DNA from: Sterolibacterium sp. | GTDB lineage: Bacteria > Pseudomonadota > Gammaproteobacteria > Burkholderiales > Rhodocyclaceae | DNA length: 64,000 bases | Direction of reading: 5' to 3' | Assembly (NCBI GenBank): GCA_023258955.1 | Contig: JAHFRE010000004.1 | Location: 1 to 64,000 of the forward strand | In this document: piece by piece, positions 8,789 through 17,239 of the stretch | Layout: the number at the start of each line of letters is the position of its first letter | Numbering within the stretch: position 1 is the stretch's first letter | Position numbers and translations under genes: made by a program | Notes under the pieces: generated by a model | Told to the model about the DNA's origin: nothing | Databases searched by the model: none | What the model saw: only the letters and a program-made list of their open reading frames with translations

Positions 8789-10132
8789 TTAGCGGGAGCC
8801 GAGTTGGATGAAGGGCGAGAGGGTGCTGCTGCCCTTGGCCGGGTTGATGGGAGCGACGATCTTCGGCTGGCCGTCCATGCGGAAGGTGGTGCGGAAGGCC
8901 GTGAGGTCCGCATCGAAGTAGAGATGCATGGAGGTGGCCGTCTGCATCCCGCCCGCCTTGGTGATGGTCTGGTAGTAGGAGAGGTCGGCCAGGATCACGT
9001 CGCCTTGGCTGGAGAAACTTGCCGCATGCTGGGAGACGACGATCGGGCGGCCGAGCAGGATCCCGTAGGGATTGCCTTGGATGCCGCCGCCACTACCGGT
9101 CATGCAGCCGCAGGGCAGGTAGATCGGGTAGTTGCCCAGGGTAAGGGTGAAGAGTGCCGGCAGAACATCGTTGTTGATGATCCAGACCGCCTTGTTGTAG
9201 GACCCGGCAGGCAGGCGCGAGACCATCTTGGCGAGGTTGGCCGGCAGGAGCGTTGCCGTGGCCTGGCCGGATTCCTTGGCAACCGTGACAATCGCCGGAC
9301 TGGAGATGCATCCGATGGGCACGCCAGCGCCCGCGCCAAAGAGGATGGCCTCGTTGGTCTTCCAACGGATCGAGTCGGCGATCTTGCCCGGGAGGTAGCT
9401 TGCCAGGGCGTTGGCGTCTTCGAGGAGTTCATCGGTTGTGGGCACCAGCGCCATGAGTTTCTTAAGGCGGAGCGTCGCAAGACCCAGGGCGAGCTTGGTG
9501 GATACGGCCGTGGCCGCCTCTCCCTGCCAGAAGGCACGGATGCCGTTGGTCCCCCAGGGGGTGGTCTCGTCCTTGGGGAAGGCCATGCTGTTGCCGTTGA
9601 TCTCGACTTCGTCGGTGAGCGGCAGCAAGGAGTCTTCGCCCAGGGAGAGGGTGAAGATGTCTTTGGAGAACTCCGGCGGCACGAAGAACCCGCCGTCCTG
9701 GCCAGCACCTTCGTTGCTGTAGGTCGAGGGCGCGGCGGCACCGATCAGGAGACGCGGATCCGGCGTCTGGCCGAACTTCTCGGCGCGATAGACGGCCTGC
9801 ATGAATTCGCCAACAGACTTGAAGCCGCGCTTGGGATCGGACTCGACGTTCTCGGTGATGATGATGCCGATGGCCTCCTGCACACCGATCTGCGCTTGCG
9901 CGGCAATGAGTTCTTGCTCGACATCAATCTGGGCCTGAATGCGCTCGATTTCGTTGGCGCGGCCGCTGGCCTCGAGACGGCACTTGTCGAACGCAGCTTG
10001 CTCGTCGGTCGACAGGTCACGATTTTCTGCAGCGGCAGCGTCCAGGAGCACGCTCGCTTGCTTCAGAGATTCGGCCTTGTCAGACACCAATGCCGACTTG
10101 CGGGCTTGCAGCTCGCGGAGTTTCTTACTCAT
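8789..10132 (-). CDS. Major capsid protein, HK97 family
   Basis: 447 residues. The first 90 or so are a charged, coiled-coil delta-domain-like region (Lys/Glu/Ala-rich) that acts as internal scaffold in HK97-type capsids. The rest shows the HK97 capsid pattern, including the segment naming the active N-arm (around residue 130 onward), an E-loop region, and a conserved C-terminal beta region with G-x-P-I-x-V-S type motif around residue 350. ATG at 10132 is preceded by GGGAG. It lies downstream of the portal and S49 protease genes, the normal head-gene order, and the protease presumably removes the N-terminal delta domain. A 460-codon frame on the opposite strand is only its shadow. Confidence 0.93.
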   Translation of the reverse strand: MSKKLRELQARKSALVSDKAESLKQASVLLDAAAAENRDLSTDEQAAFDKCRLEASGRANEIERIQAQIDVEQELIAAQAQIGVQEAIGIIITENVESDPKRGFKSVGEFMQAVYRAEKFGQTPDPRLLIGAAAPSTYSNEGAGQDGGFFVPPEFSKDIFTLSLGEDSLLPLTDEVEINGNSMAFPKDETTPWGTNGIRAFWQGEAATAVSTKLALGLATLRLKKLMALVPTTDELLEDANALASYLPGKIADSIRWKTNEAILFGAGAGVPIGCISSPAIVTVAKESGQATATLLPANLAKMVSRLPAGSYNKAVWIINNDVLPALFTLTLGNYPIYLPCGCMTGSGGGIQGNPYGILLGRPIVVSQHAASFSSQGDVILADLSYYQTITKAGGMQTATSMHLYFDADLTAFRTTFRMDGQPKIVAPINPAKGSSTLSPFIQLGSR

Positions 10133-10147
10133 GTGGATCTCCCAATT

Positions 10148-10170
10148 GAAAAACCCGCACAGGGCGGGTT
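10148..10170 (-). terminator. Rho-independent terminator between protease and capsid genes
   Basis: On the minus strand a perfect 7-bp stem AACCCGC/GCGGGTT with a 5-base loop runs into a T run (TTTTTC). It ends only about 15 bases before the capsid Shine-Dalgarno, so it sits in the late operon rather than at its end. It may attenuate capsid transcription and be passed by phage antitermination (inference). Confidence 0.7.
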
Positions 10171-10291
10171 CGATGGACAGTCTTAGCCCGCCTGATGGCG
10201 GTATGATTCAAAGGTGCGACCGACGGGCCGCAAGATGCTGCCGGTCTAACTCAACGGAGTTGGGCCGTGATTGCGATTTCTGGGTGGCCGA

Positions 10292-10528
10292 ATGCGTATC
10301 CGCTCCCGCCTTGGTGACGCCATAGCCCGCTGGTACAACGGCACCTACATCCTCTACGTCAGCCAGCGCGATTTCCGCGTACTCCAACGCGGCGGCTACT
10401 ACAGGCGTCACTGGACTGCGAGAAGGGCCCGTTCGATAGTGAGGTTCCATATTCTGTATGGGGGGACCTTCTGGGCCATCGTTATCGCAGTGCTTTTCAC
10501 CTACATTGCGGTTCGTGCATTCCAGTAG
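10292..10528 (+). CDS. Small membrane protein on the opposite strand, 78 aa
   Basis: Encoded against the late genes, between the protease and capsid genes. The first 55 residues are strongly basic with many Arg and Tyr, followed by one transmembrane helix at about residues 58-77. An in-frame TTG at 10271 would add 7 residues. Its opposite orientation and isolated position suggest a moron-type gene that could be expressed from the lysogen, but no promoter is clear. Function unknown; could be a chance frame. Confidence 0.45.
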   Translation: MRIRSRLGDAIARWYNGTYILYVSQRDFRVLQRGGYYRRHWTARRARSIVRFHILYGGTFWAIVIAVLFTYIAVRAFQ

Positions 10529-10546
10529 GCCTCACGCGATCCCTGG

Positions 10547-11704
10547 TCAGTAGAGCAAAGCGAGATCGTTCTTCCGCGCGCTTAGGCGGTTGGCGGATGC
10601 AGCCGGCGCAATGTCACAGGCCGGCTCTAACGCCGCTTCCACCTCAGCGTTGGCCTCGGCCTCAACCACGGTGACCGCGGCCACGACCTCGTGCGCAACA
10701 TCTTCCACGATCTCAGGCACGGGCTCGACTACTGCCGCGACAGCCGGCGCGGTCACCAACTCTGTTGGTTCCGGTGCCATGGCCGCGGCCACTGCAACCG
10801 GTGGCGGGATGTCGGTAGATGCGCTGGCACCGCGGCTTGCGCGCGCCGACTTCTGGATTTTTCGAACAAGATCATCAAAGGACATCACACCGTCGACCAT
10901 GTCCTGCGACAGCGCATCCGTGGCAGACACGCACCGGCCCTGCCCCATGCCATCACGGACCTGCGCCACGCTCACGCCTCTGCCACGACTCACCGCCTTG
11001 GTGAACATGGCGTAATAGCCATCCACCGATTGCTGGATAGCGGCGCGCGCCTCGTCGGACAAGGGTCCATAGGGGCTGGCTTCGGTCTTGAATTTCCCGG
11101 CGGAGATCAACTGAACGTTGATGCCCTCAAGCTCGAGCGCCTGGCTGATGTCCTGGTGCGCGGCATAAACGCCGATGCTCCCCACTTCACCGCCCGGTGT
11201 GACATAGAGTTCTGACGCGGCAGACCCGATCCAGTATGCGGCCGAGGCCGCCAGGCTATTGGCAATGGCGACGATGGGTTTTTTGCCGCGCGCCTGGTAG
11301 ATTTGGTCGGCAAGTTCGCTCACGCCGTAGACGGACCCGCCGGGCGAGTCGATGTCGATCAATATCGATCCGACGGTGTCGTCGTTCAGGGCATCCTGCA
11401 GGGCGGCCGCGAACGCTTGGGTGCTCACGCTGCCGGGCCCGGAGACATCATCGACCATATTGCCGCGCTGCGTCACCACGCCGTACAGCGGCAAGACCGC
11501 GATGCCGCCGCCACCTGCCCGGCTGTTGGCCAAGGCGCGTGCGGATCTGGCTTCGCGGTCGGCGGCAATGCCCGTCATGACGTCGTCGGTGGGCTTGATG
11601 TCCTGCGACCAGCGCGAGATGACCCCAGAGAAGACTTGAAGCCGCTCGGGCGTCAGCGCCCAGGGTGTGGACAGGAACTCGGAGACCAGGAGTGCATGTT
11701 TCAT
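10547..11704 (-). CDS. S49-family prohead protease (SppA/ClpP fold)
   Basis: 385 residues. The domain at about 65-290 shows the SppA hallmarks: D-I-D-S-P-G-G-S at 117-124, the nucleophile Ser154 in L-A-A-S-A-A-Y, and the general-base lysine in A-G-K-F-K at 202-206. The last 110 residues are Ala/Val/Glu/Pro-rich and probably act as scaffold or are cleaved off. In phages of this type the enzyme matures the capsid protein. It starts 2 bases after the portal stop and precedes the capsid gene. Start ATG at 11704 follows AAAGG. Confidence 0.92.
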   Translation of the reverse strand: MKHALLVSEFLSTPWALTPERLQVFSGVISRWSQDIKPTDDVMTGIAADREARSARALANSRAGGGGIAVLPLYGVVTQRGNMVDDVSGPGSVSTQAFAAALQDALNDDTVGSILIDIDSPGGSVYGVSELADQIYQARGKKPIVAIANSLAASAAYWIGSAASELYVTPGGEVGSIGVYAAHQDISQALELEGINVQLISAGKFKTEASPYGPLSDEARAAIQQSVDGYYAMFTKAVSRGRGVSVAQVRDGMGQGRCVSATDALSQDMVDGVMSFDDLVRKIQKSARASRGASASTDIPPPVAVAAAMAPEPTELVTAPAVAAVVEPVPEIVEDVAHEVVAAVTVVEAEANAEVEAALEPACDIAPAASANRLSARKNDLALLY

Positions 11705-11706
11705 TT

Positions 11707-13299
11707 TCAGCCTTTCAAGTTGGTACCCAGGGTGACAAGGCTTGCCAGAGCGCGCGGCTCAATCGTGGCCAGGGCCGCCTCAATGCCATCATTGATGGGT
11801 GTGGCCAGCATGAACTCGCAGTGCCCGCGCGCCGCGTCTAGGGTGACGCCCAGCGATTCAGCAACGTACGCGGCGTGGTCCATATAGAAAGCTCGGGCAG
11901 ATCCGGTCAGGTTACCGCCCCGCTCCCAGGCTCGCGTCAGTGCCGCCGCTTCCTTCCGGGCAATTCGGGTCGCCACGGCGGTGACGACCTCCCGCAGCCG
12001 CTGATTGGTCGCAGCGTCATCATCACCGCTGTCCTCCGGCATCGACTGAGCAGGACTGCCCGGCGCAGCCGACGGCGCAACCGACGGCGCAGCCCCTTCT
12101 TCCTCTTCGGCCCAGGATTCCTCGACCATGTTGAGCGGCCGCAGCGGTTCGTCCAAACCATCGAGCGGATTCATGTTCTCCGCGACGCGCGCTTCGTTGC
12201 GGGTGAGCCACCCATCCAAGATGCCCGAGTGGTAATAAGCCGCGCGCGCAGCGCGGTCCCCGCGCAGGAGGTTGGCAAAGTCAAACTCGACTTCGAGGCC
12301 TTCCTCGTCAAAGAGGAGATCCGCCTCAATCGCCGCTTCCCACCGCTCAGCCCACGGCGTCATCGTGTGCATGATGAATTCGAGGGACTGATGCTCGATA
12401 TTGCTGAACGTGGCCCGGTCCAGATCCGCAATCATGTGCGGCGGGACGCGAAACACCCGGGCGACGTCGGTGATTTGGAACTTCCGCAGTTCCAGGAACT
12501 GGGCATCCTTATTGGTCACACCGACCTCGTGGTACTTCATCCCGTTTTCTAGGACCAGCATCTTGCCCCGGTTAGCTCCCGCCTGCGCTGACTGGAAGTT
12601 CTCCCGAAATACTTCCTTGGCGGTCTTGTCCTTAAAACTACCCGGGAACTCCACCCAGCCGCCGGTCGGCTTGGCGTCATTGGCAAAGAAACGAGCACCA
12701 TAATCCTGGGCAGCCAACGCCATGCCAAAGTTCTCCCGCGCGAGCTCAATGGGACTCAACCCCAGGAGCCCATCGCTGGAGAGTCCCTTCAAGTGCCAGA
12801 TCTCGCCTCGCGGCACCGGGCGAGCGGCACCTTGCCGGTCAGTGACCCGGTAGCGGTAGTCGCCGTTGTCCAGAAGTTCAATGCTGATCTTGTCTGGATG
12901 GACCGGAATCAATTCGGCAATCTCTCCGCGGCTGTTACTGATGATCTGGTTGTACGCATTGCCGCGCAGGGCCAAGTGCCCCTGCATCATCTCCCGCCAC
13001 TCGAAGGCGTTCTGCCAACGGTTCGGTCGCTTGGCGAGCAGCGCGTAGAGCCAGTGGTCGGTGATCCGGTCCTTGCCCCCATCGGGTCGCTGCCGGTAGA
13101 GCACAAAGGGCAGCATAGCCAGGGTCTCGGACAGGATCCGAACACACGCGTACACAGCTGACAGACGCATGGCGCTGTCGGCCGAGACCCGCGCGCCACT
13201 GGCGGTGCGCGACGTCACCGGCGTGAACCAAAAGTCGCCCCACGGGGAGCGATCGTCGGCCGCAGCCCGGAACGGATTCAGGAAGCTCAGGAGCCCCAT
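11707..13299 (-). CDS. Portal protein, HK97 family
   Basis: 530 residues. Typical features are the N-terminal A-V-Y-A-C-V-R segment near residue 50, the R-G-N-A-Y region, L-S-P-I-E-L-A near 180 and the R-V-P-P-H-M stretch near 290 that defines Phage_portal proteins. The portal dodecamer forms the DNA entry vertex and docks the terminase. The last 130 residues include a Ser/Ala/Pro-rich linker and an extra helical domain. The ATG overlaps the terminase stop (TGATG), so the two are translationally coupled. Confidence 0.93.
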   Translation of the reverse strand: MGLLSFLNPFRAAADDRSPWGDFWFTPVTSRTASGARVSADSAMRLSAVYACVRILSETLAMLPFVLYRQRPDGGKDRITDHWLYALLAKRPNRWQNAFEWREMMQGHLALRGNAYNQIISNSRGEIAELIPVHPDKISIELLDNGDYRYRVTDRQGAARPVPRGEIWHLKGLSSDGLLGLSPIELARENFGMALAAQDYGARFFANDAKPTGGWVEFPGSFKDKTAKEVFRENFQSAQAGANRGKMLVLENGMKYHEVGVTNKDAQFLELRKFQITDVARVFRVPPHMIADLDRATFSNIEHQSLEFIMHTMTPWAERWEAAIEADLLFDEEGLEVEFDFANLLRGDRAARAAYYHSGILDGWLTRNEARVAENMNPLDGLDEPLRPLNMVEESWAEEEEGAAPSVAPSAAPGSPAQSMPEDSGDDDAATNQRLREVVTAVATRIARKEAAALTRAWERGGNLTGSARAFYMDHAAYVAESLGVTLDAARGHCEFMLATPINDGIEAALATIEPRALASLVTLGTNLKG

Positions 13300-15857
13300 C
13301 AGATCAGCATCAACTCATAGCTACTATCGATCACGACTGTGTCCTCCTGCTTTCCGATCGCCACACCCATCGCCATGGCCAGGGCAACGACTCCATCAAT
13401 GCGACCGGTCGTCTTGTGCTTGTCGAGCTTCCGGTTGCCAGCCGGATCCTTCGCCACAATGGCGTTGGCCGCGCACATGGAGAGCACCGGGTGCATGCCG
13501 TGAGCGACGCGCCCATTCAGTAGTTCGGACTCCAAGGTATCGAGCGCCGGGCTCATGTCCTTGTAGCCCTGGCCGTATTCGACCAATGGCAGGGTGATGC
13601 CCAGGCTGTCCAATTCCTTTCGCAGGAGCTCGATCCGCCAGCGGTCGTAGGCAATGGCGCGCACGTCCAGCATGCCGAGGATGTTCCCGATGTTCTGGGC
13701 AACGAATTCGTAATCAACGGTTGCACCGGGCGTTGTCCGCAAGTAGCCTTGCCGCACCCACAGATCGTAGGCACATCGATCGCGCTTGGCCCGGTCCATC
13801 AATCCCTGCTCCGGTGTCCAGAAGTGCGGCGTGACATGCCAGATACCATCAATCCGGCCGACGATCACCAGCGCGGTGAGGTCGGTCCGGCCAGACAGAT
13901 CCAGACCACACCACACCGCTGTGGATCCATATTCCGCCACCGGCGCTGCGCAGGACTTCCAGACATCGACCGAGATGAACGGACTGACGATCGACACCCG
14001 CTGATTCAGGCACAGGTTTCTAAACGTGTTCTCCGCGCTCGGCATCCGCGAGGCCTGCTTTGCCTGCTCAGCCAGATCGTCCAAGTTACGGAAGATCCCC
14101 AGCGCCGGGTTCGCAGCGCGCCAGGCTTTCTTGTCCAGTAATCCCGCATCCTTTGGCGCGGAGTAAACGTGGGATACGATCCGCGGGTCGGCAGATCGCT
14201 CGGCGTCATCGAGCCATTGCGAGAACAGGTCGGCGTCATCGGCCGCCTGGGTGCTAATGGCAATCAGGAGTGGCGCCGAGTGCGCGCCCTGCGCCGTTGT
14301 GATCGCATCGATAAAAGCGTCTTGCGGGCCCTTGACCTGACCCACCTCGTCCAGGATCGCCAGGATCGGCGATAGGCCATGCGCCGTCGTGCCCTCGGCT
14401 GACAACGCGCGATACTCGACGTTGCGCGCCAAGCCAATCAATCGCTTGCCGCTAGGCACGATGCGTACGAGGCCTGACAGCGTTGGCGACAACTGCACCA
14501 TCTTTGCCGCGTAGTTGAAGACCTGCCCCGCTTGCTCCCGGCTCCGGGCGCCGCTCACGATCTGGCTGTTCTGCTTGGCCTCGGGCCCCACCAGGTGGGC
14601 CAGCATGATGCCGGCGATCAGGGCCGTGTTATGCGTCGGCGTAAACCCGTCGCCGGCCAGGAACAGACCCGATGGTGAGTCGACCTGGATGCAGCGAACG
14701 GGAACACTCTCGACCGGATCAATGGCAACAATATAGTTTCGCTCGTTGCGCGACCGAGCAGGCTTATCCTTCAGCCGCTCGGCCTTCCGACTCAGCCGAA
14801 AAACCGGTCGATCACGGAAAGCCCAGAACTGGATTCGATAGTAGGGACCGCAGTCCTTGCCATAAAGCTGCGCGCGATCTTCATGCATTGATGCCTTGAA
14901 GCCAAGGCCGCGAATCAAGTGGAGAATATCTTTCGCCAGTTGCTCGAACACACTGACAATCTCGCATTGCCCGGCCTTGCTGGCATACCCATCGGTATCC
15001 ATCAACCCTTGCAGCAGTGCCATGCGCTGCGCGATGGACGCCCGCTGATACGCGGCAGGGATATGCTTGTTGCCAAGTACGCCAAGCGTGCGCAAGCGCT
15101 TCTTGACGCAGTCCTTGGTCGGACTCTTCACGCCGTCAGATAGGCCCCAGCGCGCTGCCGTCGGGCAATCTCTGACTCGCCTAATGGCTGTCCCTTCATC
15201 CGCCATCTGCGCGGCAATGAACGTCCCGTCAGCAACCGACTTGGTGATGTAGGCTCCATTACTATCGCCATCGCTCAACCAGGCCCCCAAGGTATAGGGC
15301 GGCAGGAGCAATTCGGCGGTGGGGCACTCAACGGCCTGTGCGATATCTACCGAGTAGTTGCGTTCTCGGTGGCTGGCTCTCGAATAGGGCAAGATGACGT
15401 CAGCCCTCATTGCCTCCGTCGTCAATGTCATCCGCCGTCCTTTGCGGCGGCGACTGTAGACAGTCCACTGATGGTCAGCGTCTGCAATGATCTGCGACCC
15501 ATCGGCAAAGCGCACGCGGTAACAATCTCGCTGGTACTGAACCGGTGTCGCGAAGGTCACGCGGCACGGCTTGCCGCACTCATCGAAGAGAACATCGCCC
15601 TCTTGGATGTCGCCCATCGTGATCCAACCCGACGGAGTCGGGAGCCGGGTATCCAGAGCAAGCGCTTTGCCGTTCTTCCTGGCGATGCTCAGGTAACCCC
15701 TGCGGGTGCCGCGAGCATTGTCGTAGATCTCCCGGATAAAGCGCTTCTGGAACGGGGCTAGCTCGATCTTCTGGCCGACGTGCTCGCCCTCAGGCACGGG
15801 GCAGTAGGTTTCGACGAACGCAATTACACGATCGCCTCGCTTCCTCGGCCTGGCCAT
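13299..15857 (-). CDS. Large terminase subunit (TerL) interrupted by an intein
   Basis: 852 residues as encoded, about 506 after splicing. The exteins form a Terminase_1-type motor: the ATPase P-loop A-R-K-N-G-K-T (interrupted between K64 and T411 by the intein), the Walker B strand ending I-L-D-E, and a C-terminal RNase-H-like nuclease with D-L-S-G-R-T-D and a further acidic site. TerL translocates DNA into the prohead and cuts it. ATG at 15857 has AGGAG upstream. The small terminase gene is not adjacent but 3.4 kb away, with other genes in between. Because the insertion breaks the P-loop, packaging must depend on protein splicing. Confidence 0.95.
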   Translation of the reverse strand: MARPRKRGDRVIAFVETYCPVPEGEHVGQKIELAPFQKRFIREIYDNARGTRRGYLSIARKNGKALALDTRLPTPSGWITMGDIQEGDVLFDECGKPCRVTFATPVQYQRDCYRVRFADGSQIIADADHQWTVYSRRRKGRRMTLTTEAMRADVILPYSRASHRERNYSVDIAQAVECPTAELLLPPYTLGAWLSDGDSNGAYITKSVADGTFIAAQMADEGTAIRRVRDCPTAARWGLSDGVKSPTKDCVKKRLRTLGVLGNKHIPAAYQRASIAQRMALLQGLMDTDGYASKAGQCEIVSVFEQLAKDILHLIRGLGFKASMHEDRAQLYGKDCGPYYRIQFWAFRDRPVFRLSRKAERLKDKPARSRNERNYIVAIDPVESVPVRCIQVDSPSGLFLAGDGFTPTHNTALIAGIMLAHLVGPEAKQNSQIVSGARSREQAGQVFNYAAKMVQLSPTLSGLVRIVPSGKRLIGLARNVEYRALSAEGTTAHGLSPILAILDEVGQVKGPQDAFIDAITTAQGAHSAPLLIAISTQAADDADLFSQWLDDAERSADPRIVSHVYSAPKDAGLLDKKAWRAANPALGIFRNLDDLAEQAKQASRMPSAENTFRNLCLNQRVSIVSPFISVDVWKSCAAPVAEYGSTAVWCGLDLSGRTDLTALVIVGRIDGIWHVTPHFWTPEQGLMDRAKRDRCAYDLWVRQGYLRTTPGATVDYEFVAQNIGNILGMLDVRAIAYDRWRIELLRKELDSLGITLPLVEYGQGYKDMSPALDTLESELLNGRVAHGMHPVLSMCAANAIVAKDPAGNRKLDKHKTTGRIDGVVALAMAMGVAIGKQEDTVVIDSSYELMLI
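14628..15665 (-). other. Class 3 (WCT-type) intein with LAGLIDADG endonuclease inside TerL
   Basis: Residues 65-410 of the TerL reading frame. It begins with Ala65 instead of Cys/Ser and ends His409-Asn410 before Thr411. Block B ends H129-Q-W131, block F carries Cys389 (V-R-C-I) and block G has Thr408 before His-Asn: together the Trp-Cys-Thr set that defines class 3 inteins, which start splicing from the block F cysteine. Two LAGLIDADG motifs, L-G-A-W-L-S-D-G-D (190-198) and L-L-Q-G-L-M-D-T-D-G-Y (281-291), show a full homing endonuclease domain, so it may still be mobile. No frameshift or stop is seen. Confidence 0.9.
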
Positions 15858-15997
15858 CCGGTGTCACTCCTGCGAAAAGGCGCGACGGCCCAGGAAAACC
15901 ATCAAGAAGCGAAGCAACGACTACAAGCAGATAGCGCTTGACTATCCATCGGAACGAAGCGTTCATGGCGCTGTCATCAACTCGCCAGGAGCCGCAA

Positions 15998-16204
15998 ATG
16001 ACCCACACCACCGACCCAATTGATCGCCTGACCCAAGGAGTCGATCTCAAAGAACTGGTCGCCGGGATGGTCAAACAGTGTGGAAAGACCCCCGACGAAG
16101 TGAAATACGTCATCCCCGATTGCGAGCAGCCCACGAAGCTCTTGGTCTTGTTCACAGACTCGACCTACATGGAGATCGAGCTCACCTATCCACAAAACGC
16201 CTAA
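15998..16204 (+). CDS. Small hypothetical protein, 68 aa
   Basis: ATG at 15998 has AGGAG 8 bases upstream, better than the in-frame ATG at 15938. It is a small acidic alpha/beta protein without a signal or membrane segment. It runs opposite to the late genes and is followed about 100 bases later by the DUF3489 gene on the same strand, probably as one small transcription unit. Function unknown; likely cargo inserted between the HU-like and terminase genes. Confidence 0.6.
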   Translation: MTHTTDPIDRLTQGVDLKELVAGMVKQCGKTPDEVKYVIPDCEQPTKLLVLFTDSTYMEIELTYPQNA

Positions 16205-16305
16205 GACCGCTCGCCCCAGGCGCTTACCGTCGAGGCGCCTGCAGCGAGAAGTCCGGCCACACGGCCAACCCGCGCCTCGGGGAAGTGCAGGGGCGGAGAA
16301 TCCTC

Positions 16306-16815
16306 ATGGCCAAACTCAGCGCCACCCAAACCGCAGTCCTCGAACTTGCCGCCTACCGTCCGGAAGGCGACATTGAGCCCCTGCCGCCCACCTTGCGCGG
16401 TGGCGCCAAGCTGAAGGTCATCGCTGCGCTTTATGGCCTTGGCCTGATCACCAAGAAGAACCGCCTCACCGAAGCCGGCTACGCGGCCGTGGGCCGCAAG
16501 CGGTTGGCGCCTGCACCGGCAGCCCCGGATCCAGCAATCGCGGCCGCCGTGGCAACGACACAGGGCGCGGGCAAGCGGGAGACGCAAGACGCCTCCGCAC
16601 CCATCCGCCGCACACGCGATAACACCAAACAAGCCACCGTTATCCAGATGCTCGGACGGCCGGAGGGCGCGACCATTCGCCAGATCTGCGACGCAACGGG
16701 CTGGCAAGCTCACACGGTACGGGGCACGTTTGCCGGCGCGTTCAAGAAGAAGCTGGGGCTCAACGTGATTTCCGAGAAGACCGACCAAGGCGATCGCGTC
16801 TATCGTGTGAGCTAG
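16306..16815 (+). CDS. DUF3489 domain protein
   Basis: 169 residues. The C-terminal 60 residues match the DUF3489 pattern: N-T-K-Q-A-T-V-I, then R-P-E-G-A-T-I, and T-G-W-Q-x-H-T-V-R-G near residue 130, a winged-helix-like DNA-binding fold. The N-terminal part also resembles a small helix-turn-helix; an Ala/Pro linker joins them. Such proteins are frequent in proteobacterial mobile elements; their targets are unknown. ATG at 16306 has GGAG upstream. It converges on the HU-like gene across a shared terminator. Confidence 0.85.
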   Translation: MAKLSATQTAVLELAAYRPEGDIEPLPPTLRGGAKLKVIAALYGLGLITKKNRLTEAGYAAVGRKRLAPAPAAPDPAIAAAVATTQGAGKRETQDASAPIRRTRDNTKQATVIQMLGRPEGATIRQICDATGWQAHTVRGTFAGAFKKKLGLNVISEKTDQGDRVYRVS

Positions 16816-16824
16816 CCCCAAGCA

Positions 16825-16852
16825 AGAAGGGCGACCCTCGGGCCGCCCTTCT
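16825..16852. terminator. Bidirectional hairpin between DUF3489 and HU genes
   Basis: Perfect 9-bp outer stem AGAAGGGCG/CGCCCTTCT with an inner GC-rich extension, placed between two convergent stop codons. T-rich bases flank it on both strands, though without a long T run. Likely serves both genes. Confidence 0.65.
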
Positions 16853-16873
16853 CAGATTGATTCGCTGTCGCGA

Positions 16874-17203
16874 TTACTTCTTCTTGGCGACCGCCTTCTT
16901 GGCAGCCGGCTTCTTCGCCGCAGCCTTCTTACCCGACACCGCAGCCTTGAATCCAGCGCCCGCCTTGAACTTCGGCACCGTGCTCGCGGCAATCTTCATC
17001 GCGGCACCCGTGGCGGGATTCCTGCCGGCACGCGCCGCGCGCTTGGTTGCCGAGAAAGTCCCGAAGCCGACCAGCGCCACATCGCCGCCCTTGGCAACGG
17101 TTGTCGTGATGATCTCAACCAGGGCATCAATTGCCTCGCCCGCCGCCGCCTTGGTGGCGCCGGTCTTCTTCGATAGGGCTTCAACCAGTTCGGATTTGTT
17201 CAT
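16874..17203 (-). CDS. HU-family DNA-binding protein with basic C-terminal tail
   Basis: 109 residues. The first 90 form a standard HU/IHF domain: dimerising helices, G-F-G-T-F near residue 46 and the DNA-binding arm with R-x-G-R-N-P-A-T-G. The last 18 residues are Lys/Ala/Pro repeats (K-K-A-A-A-K-K type), like a histone H1 tail. HU bends and compacts DNA. Located in the late region between the MTase and terminase genes, so it could help prophage DNA packaging or replication; a host copy is less likely by position. A second IHF-beta-like gene lies at 37 kb. Confidence 0.92.
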   Translation of the reverse strand: MNKSELVEALSKKTGATKAAAGEAIDALVEIITTTVAKGGDVALVGFGTFSATKRAARAGRNPATGAAMKIAASTVPKFKAGAGFKAAVSGKKAAAKKPAAKKAVAKKK

Positions 17204-17239
17204 CTTGAGCGTCCCCCCTCTTTGTGTGGAAAGGCGCGA

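Noticed and set aside
8804-10186. 460-codon rightward frame
   Set aside because: Antisense shadow of the HK97-type capsid gene, which has clear family features and a ribosome site.
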